Below are positions 51,790 to 61,161 of a stretch of DNA of 64,000 bases, piece after piece (the stretch's first letter is position 1; the number at the start of each line of letters is the position of its first letter). The translations under genes were made by a program, and so were the position numbers. The notes below the pieces were generated by a model that did no database searches, was not told the DNA's origin, and was given only the letters and a program-made list of their open reading frames with translations. The DNA lies in NCBI GenBank assembly GCA_000511875.1, contig AZIN01000001.1, positions 1,123,332 through 1,187,331 on the forward strand, written 5' to 3'. This stretch comes from Gammaproteobacteria bacterium MOLA455 (GTDB taxonomy: Bacteria > Pseudomonadota > Gammaproteobacteria > Pseudomonadales > Porticoccaceae).

Positions 51790-52803
51790 TCAGGTATTTT
51801 TTCCTGTAAAGATAGAATAGATAAATGATTTGATAGAAACTAAAGCAGATCTCTTCTTAACGACTCGGCCAGCTTGATAGATGATAAATACAACACTGAC
51901 TCTTATAACTTCAAAGATCCCAAAAAAAGAAGGTTTACTACCGCTGGCTTGAAATCCACAAAGCTGAAGATCGCTCCCGATAATTTTTTCAATAATCCAT
52001 GTTTCTGTGGACGTTAGATTCTGCTCCTTCTTATTTTTAAATGATGAATTTTTCTCCTTTACCAACATTTTAGTTGGGACAGAAAGGCCTAAATATCGAG
52101 CAACTTCAGCCGCTGAGTCAGACGGCGACTTTACAAGATCATCGAATTTAAGAACTAATGAATCATAGCCCTGGCTCTGAAAATCCCTGATTTTCGCAGC
52201 GCAGGACTTCCAGTACAGTGAATAGGCAACCGGATGATATTGTTTTGGGTTGCCGTCCTTACTATGGACATATTTAAGAGATCTCATCATGTCTCGAGGA
52301 TCTCGCTGCACGAAGATAAATTTTACTCCTGGGAACACCCGCGACAACATAGCCGTATGAAGGAAGTCTTGAGGAGCCTTGTAGCCCCAGTGCGACGCTC
52401 CCTGATTGATGGCTAACCGCATCATCCATTCCTCCAAGAGTTGAAACCAAGTAACGTCAGCCTCCTTGTAAAGCTCATATAGAGCGGCCATTACTTGATC
52501 TACATCTTCCATCTTCATATCAGGTATAGAAAATGTCCCATGTCTTATCCTTGCTCTAATCTGCCAACCTAAAAAAAACAATAACTTATCAAGCTGACTG
52601 GCATTTAAATAGCCATTGTCAGCACCGATAGCCTTCGCCTCTCTGTACAAATATAAGTCATCAAAAACATACAGCTCTGGTATCTGGCTTAGGATATCTG
52701 AAACAAACGAGGTGCCACTGCGAGGCAACCCGACCACGATTACTGGAGGCCCCATTGAAACTGATTCTCTAATACTCCGCGATGAAAGTAGTAAAGGATG
52801 CAT
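51790..52803 (-). CDS. Sulfotransferase family protein
   Basis: PAPS-dependent sulfotransferase features are visible: the 5'-phosphosulfate loop GLPRSGTSFVSDIL and the 3'-phosphate region FIFVQRDPRDMMRSLKY. WGYKAPQDFLH is another family block. The length is 337 residues; the last 60 are hydrophobic and basic and could attach it to the membrane. It sits 2 nt from a second, different sulfotransferase. It probably sulfates the sugar chain made by this locus. Confidence 0.85.
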   Translation of the reverse strand: MHPLLLSSRSIRESVSMGPPVIVVGLPRSGTSFVSDILSQIPELYVFDDLYLYREAKAIGADNGYLNASQLDKLLFFLGWQIRARIRHGTFSIPDMKMEDVDQVMAALYELYKEADVTWFQLLEEWMMRLAINQGASHWGYKAPQDFLHTAMLSRVFPGVKFIFVQRDPRDMMRSLKYVHSKDGNPKQYHPVAYSLYWKSCAAKIRDFQSQGYDSLVLKFDDLVKSPSDSAAEVARYLGLSVPTKMLVKEKNSSFKNKKEQNLTSTETWIIEKIIGSDLQLCGFQASGSKPSFFGIFEVIRVSVVFIIYQAGRVVKKRSALVSIKSFIYSIFTGKNT

Positions 52804-52805
52804 TA

Positions 52806-53675
52806 TTATTTTCCTATGCGCGAGAAGTCATTAAAGTCCAAGCAGCTAAGCTCAAAGCCAAACCAGTCAAAAAGAAGCTTAAGGTCTTGGTCAAATATTT
52901 CAGTGACCTTAGCTAACTGGGATTCCGATAACTGGGGTCTAAGCCCCATTGTCAAACGCCCTTTTATTCGGTCTCTTAAGGGTTGAGGAATAAAGGTCTG
53001 CCTTAACCACGTCATAAACATCGAATTAATGATAAATTCAGAGCCATAAAATCGCCTTATACGATTTTTCGAGACATTATCTCGCCCACTCTGTTCGTTC
53101 CAATAGAGGCTTTCGGGATCTGGGACTCCAATAAACCTACCAATTGTCTCCAATGACACTTGAGGTGCGGACTTCAGGTCATTAAAGAACACAGGCAACA
53201 GAGCTTCTTCCCCAAAGGCTTCAACGAAAGGGGCCATCTGCTCGCCATAGCAACTATAACTAATCAGCTCGGGATGGCGATCAATTGCCTTGTTGATATC
53301 ACAGTTAATGACACCTTCGGACCACTGATGTATGTAGTGGGAGACAAGCCTATCCACAGGATGACGCATCACATAAATCAGTTTAGGATTATTAATAGCA
53401 TCCTTTAACCGTTGAACAGTACGCGGATAATCGGGAAGTTTGGTGTAATGGGTACTCGACTCCCCACAAATATCATTATCTCGTGCAGCACTAAAAAGGC
53501 CTCGATACCAATCCAACCCCTTTCTATAAATAGGCTCATCACTAAAAAAATTAGGTTCTTTTGGGCTCGACATAAAAATCCCAGGCTGGACACTCAGCTG
53601 ATTATGTAGGGTACTGGTAGCGCTCTTCATGGAGCCAATAATAATAAAATCAGGAAGACGGCCAGCTTTTCTCAT
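52806..53675 (-). CDS. Sulfotransferase domain protein (heparan-sulfate-type)
   Basis: The PAPS loop is FIIIGSMKSATSTL, the 3'-phosphate site IYVMRHPVDRLVSHYIHQW, and FFSDEP with the catalytic-type Lys in SSPKEPNFF. This is the heparan N-/O-sulfotransferase-like branch, different from the neighbour. The length is 289 residues. It overlaps the rhamnosyltransferase-like gene by 4 nt. Confidence 0.87.
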   Translation of the reverse strand: MRKAGRLPDFIIIGSMKSATSTLHNQLSVQPGIFMSSPKEPNFFSDEPIYRKGLDWYRGLFSAARDNDICGESSTHYTKLPDYPRTVQRLKDAINNPKLIYVMRHPVDRLVSHYIHQWSEGVINCDINKAIDRHPELISYSCYGEQMAPFVEAFGEEALLPVFFNDLKSAPQVSLETIGRFIGVPDPESLYWNEQSGRDNVSKNRIRRFYGSEFIINSMFMTWLRQTFIPQPLRDRIKGRLTMGLRPQLSESQLAKVTEIFDQDLKLLFDWFGFELSCLDFNDFSRIGK

Positions 53676-54646
53676 AAGTAATTATCCGGATGAATATATG
53701 GGGCTGTAGGATTCAAGAAGTTAGTCCAGACATCTAGCCACTGCTTTTCGCAAATATTGGGCTGGTAGCTTCGATCCAAGGCTTTACGGAACATTGCCAC
53801 CAGCCAACCTAAATGCCAAAAAATATTTGCCCTGAATAACCCAAAGCGGCCAAAGTGCTTGTAGTAATAACGTGTTCGCGATTCATAAAAATATCCCGGC
53901 AAACGCTTTTTCTTCGCTGCCTGGCTTTTTACTGTAGAGCTACCTCCACGTAAATGAACAACATGCGCTGCAGGGTTATGAGCAATATTCCAGCCAGCAT
54001 CACGCGCGCGCTTACAAAAATCTACGTCTTCAAAGTACATAAAGAACTCCTCATCTAGAAGGCCTATATCTTCGAATACCTTGCGGCGAATGAGCACACA
54101 GGCAAAACTTGTCCACTCGGGGTGAGAGACTTCAGGAGAGACGCGTAGGGGCACCTCATAACATTTGAGAAGCTTTGTAATTGGTCCCGTTGCAGCTGAC
54201 CTTATCAACTCATTAACAGGTCGATGAAACCTAAAGCAGCTTTCCTGCGGACTTCCATCAGGCCATTCTAGGCGGGGACTAGCTATACCTACCGTAGGAC
54301 TATCGTCCAAGGTTTTAACTAGCAGCTCTACAGCGCCAGCTCGGACTAGGGTGTCGCTGTTAAGGAGCAGAACATAATCGCTTGTAGACGCATTGATACC
54401 GATGTTATTGCCGGCAGAGAAGCCTTTATTAGAAGCGGATACAAAGACCGAGGTCTTATGCCAGTTATTTTGCATTATCGCGCTATTGATTCTGTTGATC
54501 GAGTCGTCACCTGAAGCATTGTCAATAATTATTATGCGTGGACAAGTCTCATTTGTATGTAAAGATTTCAAGCTGCCAATGCAAAGGTCAGGGGTTTTGT
54601 AATTAACTATCAGAGTAGTCAGCGAGCTTGAATCGGGGATTTTCAT
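53672..54646 (-). CDS. Glycosyltransferase family 2, rhamnosyltransferase-like
   Basis: The motifs TLIVNYKTPDLC, IDNASGDDSI, KGFSAGNNIGI, LLLNSDTLVRAGA and FMYFEDVDFCKRARDAGW are those of WbbL-type rhamnosyl/galactofuranosyl-like GT2 enzymes. The length is 324 residues. A hydrophobic segment near 275-290 is likely peripheral. Exact sugar unknown. It overlaps the sulfotransferase by 4 nt. Confidence 0.85.
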   Translation of the reverse strand: MKIPDSSSLTTLIVNYKTPDLCIGSLKSLHTNETCPRIIIIDNASGDDSINRINSAIMQNNWHKTSVFVSASNKGFSAGNNIGINASTSDYVLLLNSDTLVRAGAVELLVKTLDDSPTVGIASPRLEWPDGSPQESCFRFHRPVNELIRSAATGPITKLLKCYEVPLRVSPEVSHPEWTSFACVLIRRKVFEDIGLLDEEFFMYFEDVDFCKRARDAGWNIAHNPAAHVVHLRGGSSTVKSQAAKKKRLPGYFYESRTRYYYKHFGRFGLFRANIFWHLGWLVAMFRKALDRSYQPNICEKQWLDVWTNFLNPTAPYIHPDNYL

Positions 54647-54770
54647 AGGTTGAGCTACTATTATTAAAAATTAAAAACATGAATGACAAAAAACATGTCA
54701 ACACCTGTCTCAATAATAGTAGTCCATAATAAGAGGTATCTTTGAATTTTATAGTCGGCTTACCCGCACA

Positions 54771-56696
54771 CTATTCACAAGTGATGTTTCCGTAGCCCTC
54801 TCGAATATAGGCATTAATTCTATCGACGGAGAGTGTCTCGTCCCAGGAGTTCACTGCTCGATTAGAAACAGTCTCAACAAAAGTATCTATCGAAAGCATT
54901 CCGATTGAATTCAGATAGCCATCAAATGTCCGCTCAGGGCTACTAAATATTTCTTCAGCTGCTTCTGAGCCTAAATCACCAGAAACTACATTCCAGCCTT
55001 GAATGTCATAGTTGACCCCTCCAGATCGAAACCATTCAACGTTATCCAAAGATGAGAAATACTTATTTCCTTCAAAGACAACTGAATCTAACTGATCTAC
55101 AACCAAAACACGCATATTACTGTCGACGAGCTGAATATTATTTTCCGAGATAGTGATGTTTTCTTTAGCTTCCGCATCAACACTTATAGCGCCGGTCTTT
55201 GATCCGGGATTCTGCGCAATCAATCCATGTATTGTATTTTTGGTGATCGTCACGTCATTACTATGTCCGGACAACCTAATGCCTGAAAGGTTAGTGACCT
55301 GGGGGTTATCGCTATGCAATAGGTAGTTCCCACATATCAAGCCGCCATCCCAATCTGTGGCATCAATATTCCAGCCTAGCGTTCTGTTAGTTGGCTGATC
55401 CCGACCAATCGCCAACATGATGTTATTAATGATGGTTACACTTCTCCAACGTGGGCCCGTATCGTAGTCGGTATTACCTCCAGCGCTAATGCCAACTTCG
55501 CCGCCAACATAGAGATTATCTTCCATCCATAAATCATGCGCTTTTATTGAATCAACAGTGCTGTCCGAGTCAGAGTTTGCAGTCCATTTATTTTGAATAC
55601 TCGACGAGCGGAGAAAAATATTTCCAATGAATTTGGAATTAAACGAGTCAGAGAAATAAGTATTGTGATTGAACATGGTTGCCTGCCCCTGGTCCTTATC
55701 ATTACCCGAACCAACCTGAGGCTTATACCAGCCATTATGATCAAAAATATTTTCTTCTAAGAGTACCGAAGCTCGGAAAGCATATATACCCTGAGAATGG
55801 TTATCTTCGCTGTAGGAATTACGAATAGTATTTCGCCTAATGACTACATCTAGAACATCACCGCCGCCATTTATACTGATACCTTTACTGAAGTAATTAA
55901 AGTCATTCCCCTCGATCAATATAGTTCCCAAAGCCGTGTCCTTAGGAGAATAAATTCGAATGCCCGTCGATTCAGCAGCCTGGCCCCACCCAGAAAACTG
56001 ATCAGATTCAGGATCCCTCTTATAAGCATAAAATCTTATACCAGTGATAGCGATAAAGGTCCTTTGCGACCAAATTCTAAAGGTTTCTTCGGCATCACTC
56101 TTAATCATTGGGCGTTGATCGCTTGGCCCATAAGATGTAACAACTGAGCGTTCTGATACCGAACGACCTGTTTTTAGTTGAATCTGCTCATGAACTTCCC
56201 ATATATCTCCTCGACGAAGAAGAATCCAATCAGGGTAGCCTTCCCGAGCATTTAAATATGCCGCCCCAATAGTTTTATAAGGCTTGATCATGCCTGGCTC
56301 TTGAATATTATCTATATCACGAGGCGCATAGAACTCAGCCGTGGCATCATCACCGGTGGAGGAACTCACGTAAATGAGCCTAGAATCTTCAGATGGGATG
56401 ATTATTGACCAACCACTTGCGTCCCAGCCAGTCGTGTCACGGGAATATAAATTAAACTCACCAGGCTGAACACGATAGGGATCTTTCACAACTTCGCTAC
56501 TGCCGCCGGTATCTGCTGTGCTTGTTACCTGCGCTTGCTGCAAATCCTGACTGGAATCACCCGACAAAGCCTCACTATTAGCCACAGGAGTAGAAATTAT
56601 GGATGCCGTTTGCTCTCCATCACCCGTAGGGCTCGATTTACAAGCAGTAATTGCAATGAGGATTAGAATGTAGACAAGGTGTTTAACTTTCAGCAT
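54771..56696 (-). CDS. Secreted right-handed beta-helix lipoprotein
   Basis: This 641-residue protein has a lipobox IAITAC (Cys19) and a Ser/Thr/Gln-rich linker to about 70. From about residue 130 it shows the repeat style of parallel beta-helices (GIRIYSPKDTALGTILIEGN, GISINGGGDVLDVVIRRN, TIRNSYSEDNHSQG, NTIHGLI, ISENNIQLV). PYKTIGAAYLNAREGYPDWI is the entry typical of DUF1565-like helices. Such proteins often modify or bind polysaccharides (lyase, epimerase), but no catalytic residues can be assigned. A single Cys at the end (NITCE) is notable. It is adjacent to a divergent Tat-GMC pair. Confidence 0.7.
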   Translation of the reverse strand: MLKVKHLVYILILIAITACKSSPTGDGEQTASIISTPVANSEALSGDSSQDLQQAQVTSTADTGGSSEVVKDPYRVQPGEFNLYSRDTTGWDASGWSIIIPSEDSRLIYVSSSTGDDATAEFYAPRDIDNIQEPGMIKPYKTIGAAYLNAREGYPDWILLRRGDIWEVHEQIQLKTGRSVSERSVVTSYGPSDQRPMIKSDAEETFRIWSQRTFIAITGIRFYAYKRDPESDQFSGWGQAAESTGIRIYSPKDTALGTILIEGNDFNYFSKGISINGGGDVLDVVIRRNTIRNSYSEDNHSQGIYAFRASVLLEENIFDHNGWYKPQVGSGNDKDQGQATMFNHNTYFSDSFNSKFIGNIFLRSSSIQNKWTANSDSDSTVDSIKAHDLWMEDNLYVGGEVGISAGGNTDYDTGPRWRSVTIINNIMLAIGRDQPTNRTLGWNIDATDWDGGLICGNYLLHSDNPQVTNLSGIRLSGHSNDVTITKNTIHGLIAQNPGSKTGAISVDAEAKENITISENNIQLVDSNMRVLVVDQLDSVVFEGNKYFSSLDNVEWFRSGGVNYDIQGWNVVSGDLGSEAAEEIFSSPERTFDGYLNSIGMLSIDTFVETVSNRAVNSWDETLSVDRINAYIREGYGNITCE

Positions 56697-56910
56697 AGCG
56701 CGCCACTCTCAGACAAATAATGCGTTGATAGTAGTGATCTCTGCACTGACTGTCTTTGGATGCACACAAGAGGCGTGATCCAGTCTTACTAATTCCCTTC
56801 TGATTTCTGAAATGGCTCACACTTACAACTTGAACCATAAAAAAAATCGCTGAACTTGCCAGTACATCTATATAGGCTATTCTTAAGTGATCAATATAAG
56901 GACATAAAGT

Positions 56911-57123
56911 ATGCCTAAAGCTATAAACCGACGGATATTTCTCAATACCCTTTTCTTCGCTACCATCACACCGTCGATTTTTGCCAAAAAACCGCACTCC
57001 AAGGCAAGTTCTAGAGCTGCCGCTCAACATCGGTTGGATAAACTTGATGTGATAGATAATGATTTTTCCTCTGTGGATGGTTGGATTCTACCCACTAAAA
57101 TTCTGACTAAAGGGGCCGTTTAG
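56911..57123 (+). CDS. Small Tat-signal protein, probable partner of the GMC oxidoreductase
   Basis: This 70-residue protein has a twin-arginine-type leader (NRRIFLNTLFFATITPSIFA) after a short polar start, and a remainder with the motif DVIDNDFSSVDGWILPTKIL. An AAGGAC ribosome site precedes the ATG. It ends 1 nt before the GMC gene. Small Tat-tagged subunits are known to carry an untagged FAD dehydrogenase across the membrane in gluconate/GMC-type enzymes; that role is inferred from size, signal and position. Homology to a named family was not established. Confidence 0.6.
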   Translation: MPKAINRRIFLNTLFFATITPSIFAKKPHSKASSRAAAQHRLDKLDVIDNDFSSVDGWILPTKILTKGAV

Positions 57124-57124
57124 T

Positions 57125-58561
57125 ATGCTCTTTGACTTTAATATGCAGACCACTATAGATAAAGTTTACGATATTTGTATTGTTGGTACGGGCCCTGCGG
57201 GGATCACTTTAGCTAGAAAATTAGCCCAATCTGGCAAGCGAATTATTCTTCTCGAGGCCGGAGGGCTAGATTACTCGGAGCAGTCACAAAATTTCTATGA
57301 ATGTGAGTCAGTCGGCAACGATGCCTGGCCAAAGTTTACTCGGCTACGCTACTTTGGCGGGACATCAAACCACTGGTCAGGCCGCTGTAGGCCCTTCGAT
57401 AGTTCAGACTTCGATAGCCAAAAAATCAATGGCCTACCTGGTTGGCCAATCCGCTACAGCGCCCTTGAGCCCTACCTTAGAGAAGCCATGGAAATTCTTG
57501 ACCTTAATGCAGAGCAAGGATTTCAAGCTATCAATGACGATTTTCTGAATAGCCACTTTAATCCGGACGCCTTTAGTCAAAGCCCCCCTACTCGCTTTAA
57601 AGCTAAATACCAATCCGAAATAGAAGCGGCCGAAAATATCGACTCTTTTTATCATGCCACTGCGATTGACCTGGAATTAGACCAGCTTAAGAGATCGGTA
57701 CATAAGCTTAAGATTACTAATTACAAAGAAAAGCAAGCTACTGTTAAGGCCGATAAATTTATCCTCTGCTTGGGCGGTATTGAAACACCACGATTTTTAT
57801 TGAACTGCAATAAACAAATGACCTCAGGTGTGGGAAATGCCACCGACATGGTAGGGCGATGCTTTATGGAGCATCTCAATGTGCCAATGGGATCTTTTAT
57901 TTATCGTGATTTAGACAATACTGCTGACATGCAATTTTATGCCGATGATGAGTTTGTCAGTGACAAAGACATCGGTAAATCTAATATCAGTCTCGGAATA
58001 GTCTCCAAAGTAAAGTCTTATGGGCGGACAAAAGCGGTAAAGAATTTCTTTAAGAATATCGCATGCCAAATGGAGATAGAAGATAAAGTTCAGTTTATAA
58101 GTGATTTTAAGTGCCCAGGCATGGGCAATATTAGTACGCTACTCGAGCAATCTCCCAATCTCGATAGTAGAGTATCACTCAGTCACGACACTGATGATCT
58201 AGGTATCAACAGAGCCAAATTTGACTGGCAGATTAGTGACTATGACCGAAAAACCATCAGAGAGACAGGGCTGGCGATGGCAAAAGAATTTAGCCGAGCT
58301 GGCTTAGGAGTGGTTCGTCTCGCTGACTTTATGCTGGATGAAAGCATCGACATTCAATTTGGGCATCACGCCCACCATATGGGGACAACCAGAATGTCAG
58401 ATGACCCGAGATATGGCGTCGTTGATAAAAATTCTAAGGTTCACGACATAGATAATCTTTATGTCGCAGGCAGTAGTGTATTTTCGACAGGAGGGGCCTG
58501 TAATCCAACTATGCCAATTGTCCAGCTCTCTCTGAGGTTAGCAGATCATCTGAGTGGCTGA
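57125..58561 (+). CDS. GMC-family FAD oxidoreductase
   Basis: The FAD loop is IVGTGPAGITLARKLAQ near residue 20, then LEAGG, and RLRYFGGTSNHWSGRC. The C-terminal block HHAHHMGTTRMSDDPRYGVV and NLYVAGSSVFSTGGACNPTM contain the GMC His/Asn type motif. The length is 478 residues. The protein itself lacks a Tat signal although its FAD domain would need folding before export, which fits transport with the small upstream protein. Substrate unknown; alcohols or polysaccharide sugars are possible. Its last 53 nt overlap the 3' end of the minus-strand GT gene. Confidence 0.85.
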   Translation: MLFDFNMQTTIDKVYDICIVGTGPAGITLARKLAQSGKRIILLEAGGLDYSEQSQNFYECESVGNDAWPKFTRLRYFGGTSNHWSGRCRPFDSSDFDSQKINGLPGWPIRYSALEPYLREAMEILDLNAEQGFQAINDDFLNSHFNPDAFSQSPPTRFKAKYQSEIEAAENIDSFYHATAIDLELDQLKRSVHKLKITNYKEKQATVKADKFILCLGGIETPRFLLNCNKQMTSGVGNATDMVGRCFMEHLNVPMGSFIYRDLDNTADMQFYADDEFVSDKDIGKSNISLGIVSKVKSYGRTKAVKNFFKNIACQMEIEDKVQFISDFKCPGMGNISTLLEQSPNLDSRVSLSHDTDDLGINRAKFDWQISDYDRKTIRETGLAMAKEFSRAGLGVVRLADFMLDESIDIQFGHHAHHMGTTRMSDDPRYGVVDKNSKVHDIDNLYVAGSSVFSTGGACNPTMPIVQLSLRLADHLSG

Positions 58562-59657
58562 TGTCTGCACCCACTAAATCTAAGAGTGCCTGCTCTAAAA
58601 TCCCGGCAGATACATCCCAATCAAATCGTTTAACATAGGCTGCACTATTGCAGCTCATCTGCATCCAGGATTGAGCATCCATAGTGACGACTTTACTTAT
58701 ATAACCAGCCATGACCTGAACATCATCAACATCCACCAAATATCCATTATGTCCATGCTTAACATAATCTTCAGGCCCTCCACATCTAGTGGTCACTATT
58801 GGCGTTCCGCAAGCCGCCGCTTCTAAACCAGGCATTCCAAAACCCTCAAGGGTTGAAGGCATGAGCCAACAATCGGTCTGACGATATAATTGAGGAATAA
58901 GTTCTTGGCTTGGTCTGAAATGATATTCGAAGTTATCAGGGAGTCTGTCCATAGAATCTAGGGGGTGAGAACCAAAACAAATAACCTTTAAGTTGGGAAT
59001 CCGAGTTTGCGCAAGGCGTATGGCCTCGAAGGCAGTCTTAACACCTTTCCACGGGACAACACCATAGAGCAACCCAACGGTAGGCACGGCCTGCTTGGGC
59101 CGCACTTGAAAATTAAACTGCTCCCAGTCGACTCCATTTGGCACCAGTGTTGAGTCGTTATCGCCATACTCTTCGCCCATAAGCCTTTTAAGCCAGTTAG
59201 CGATAACCAGCTTTTTAAAAGGCAACTTATAGGTCTCAATAACCTTAGTAGAATCCCCTCCATGTAACTCATGATGTCGGATAAAATAGGCTTTTTTTCC
59301 CTTTGATTTAGGCCATTCCTTAATCCAATGTGCAGTCTCCCACCAAGTAGCGATGGTGACATCTGCATCCGGAGCATCTTCTTGATAAATCGGCTGATGA
59401 CATATGGGGAGTAATTCGGCAGTGCTTTTCTCCAAATGATGCTGCTGTTTATTTCGAGATCTATACCGATTTAACCAATACCTCAGCAATTTACGCATCC
59501 TATGTAAGGGGGGCATCCGCCCTGGAACACTGGCGTACAGTATCGACACTCTATGCCCTCTTCGAACCATAGCTTCAGCAATGAGGCGATTAGACTTTAC
59601 CCCTCCAGATAGGCTTGGCCTTGGAAGTACCCAGTTGATACGCAAAGACTTAGTCAA
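58509..59657 (-). CDS. Glycosyltransferase family 4
   Basis: The N-terminus INWVLPRPSLSGGVKSNRLI and the GT4 signature STLEGFGMPGLEAAACGTPI with VVPWKGVKTAFEAIRLAQ are visible. The length is 382 residues. It is 9 nt from the flippase on the minus strand and overlaps the plus-strand GMC gene by 53 nt at the 3' end. Donor and acceptor are unknown. Confidence 0.82.
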   Translation of the reverse strand: MTKSLRINWVLPRPSLSGGVKSNRLIAEAMVRRGHRVSILYASVPGRMPPLHRMRKLLRYWLNRYRSRNKQQHHLEKSTAELLPICHQPIYQEDAPDADVTIATWWETAHWIKEWPKSKGKKAYFIRHHELHGGDSTKVIETYKLPFKKLVIANWLKRLMGEEYGDNDSTLVPNGVDWEQFNFQVRPKQAVPTVGLLYGVVPWKGVKTAFEAIRLAQTRIPNLKVICFGSHPLDSMDRLPDNFEYHFRPSQELIPQLYRQTDCWLMPSTLEGFGMPGLEAAACGTPIVTTRCGGPEDYVKHGHNGYLVDVDDVQVMAGYISKVVTMDAQSWMQMSCNSAAYVKRFDWDVSAGILEQALLDLVGADISHSDDLLTSERAGQLA

Positions 59658-59666
59658 AATTTTATC

Positions 59667-60998
59667 CTATCCATTGATAACCCAAAGACCCAGCCCAATA
59701 GCTAGAGCAGAGGAAATAATTGCTAGTAGATCTAAACGTGGCCACCAAACTTGATGTTTTTTTACCAAGAAAGCTAATATCGGATAACACAGGAACTTTG
59801 AAGCCGCTATGCCCGATATCAGTCCAACAATACCAAAGTAGTGAGAACCAAAAGTCATACAAGCCAAAAGTAATAGGCCCCTGGCGACCTGGAACAACAT
59901 AAACCCATAGGAGTCTCCAAAAGCTAACAGAGCATTTGCTGTCGTAACCGTTATAATGCTTCCGATAGTGCCGACTGCTAATATTTGCAACATCCATCCA
60001 GCAGAGCTGTAACGAGAATCATATAAAAAGTCTATTACGAACTGCCCCCCAACCACCAAAACCCATACCAGCGGCAGCGTTCCTAACAACAAGTATAGTC
60101 GTGTCTTTCGGACTGATAATTTACTGTCCTCATTACCCTGCCGCCCAATGTCTGAATAAAGCGGCAGTAACACCAGCTGATTAATCTTTAATAGTAATTC
60201 TAGGACTACCTTCGACCATATTGCCGCAATTGCGAAAACACCTAAGTTCTCCTTGGTAAGAAATGCCCCCAAGATCAACACATCACCTTTGTTAATAAAA
60301 AATGAAATGAATGAGCTTACAAAAATCCACTTACCAAAATTGTATATGTTTTCTGCTGCCTCCGGCTCTAGTCGGAAACGTGGCCTGATTGATGGAAGAA
60401 GTCGATAGGAAAGTATTAATGTCACAACAGCTCCCAATAATCCACCAAAGGCGATCGCCCAAATAGAGCGGAAGTACCATGCCAATAGTAAAGTCGAAGC
60501 CACAGCTACTGATTGGCCAATCAATTCCCAAACAATCAGAGGCTTTAGCCTAACGTGGCGTTTCAAAATCATGACGCTAGGGGTATAAAAACCATGAATC
60601 AATGCCGACAAGCCAACAACTGGTATCAATAAAGCCAATTCAGGCGCTTCATAGAAAGCAGCCAGAGGGTAAGCTATCATCCAACATAACAGCCAAATCA
60701 TCGCACCACGGATAACTTGTAGTGTCCATGCGGTATTCAGATATTCAGGGTCATCGCCACGCTTGTCGCGCACTACTGAAGTCGAGATCCCAATATCAGA
60801 GAGCATTTGGATAGCTCCTAAAACGACTTGAACCAGTGCCATAAGACCGAAGACCTCAGGAAACAGAAGTCTAGTTAGTATTAAATTGCTCCCCAAACGA
60901 AGAACTTGACTACCACCAAAGCCAAACAATGCCCAAAGTGAACCAGACATAGCTCTTCCGCTCAGAAGGGCCAAAGGGTTGACTATTTTTTTATCCAA
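59667..60998 (-). CDS. Oligosaccharide flippase (Wzx-like polysaccharide exporter)
   Basis: The 443-residue protein has about 12-14 membrane segments and the N-terminal GSLWALFGFGGSQVLRLGSNLILTR, typical of the polysaccharide-transport branch of the MOP superfamily (SPLF block: GRAMSGSLWALFGFGG). It would move lipid-linked repeat units across the inner membrane. It stands next to the polymerase/ligase-like gene, divergently. Confidence 0.85.
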   Translation of the reverse strand: MDKKIVNPLALLSGRAMSGSLWALFGFGGSQVLRLGSNLILTRLLFPEVFGLMALVQVVLGAIQMLSDIGISTSVVRDKRGDDPEYLNTAWTLQVIRGAMIWLLCWMIAYPLAAFYEAPELALLIPVVGLSALIHGFYTPSVMILKRHVRLKPLIVWELIGQSVAVASTLLLAWYFRSIWAIAFGGLLGAVVTLILSYRLLPSIRPRFRLEPEAAENIYNFGKWIFVSSFISFFINKGDVLILGAFLTKENLGVFAIAAIWSKVVLELLLKINQLVLLPLYSDIGRQGNEDSKLSVRKTRLYLLLGTLPLVWVLVVGGQFVIDFLYDSRYSSAGWMLQILAVGTIGSIITVTTANALLAFGDSYGFMLFQVARGLLLLACMTFGSHYFGIVGLISGIAASKFLCYPILAFLVKKHQVWWPRLDLLAIISSALAIGLGLWVING

Positions 60999-61161
60999 GT
61001 GAGTATTCTCTAATGTAAGGATTGATGCTCTTTTTATGTAAGTTTAAAAAAATATGGCAATGAAGAGGCACAATGATTGTTATTTAAGTCTAGTATAGAG
61101 GGAGGATTAGTCAATTTAGAGTACGTCTGATTAATAGATAAGAAAGAACAGGAACGTTCAA

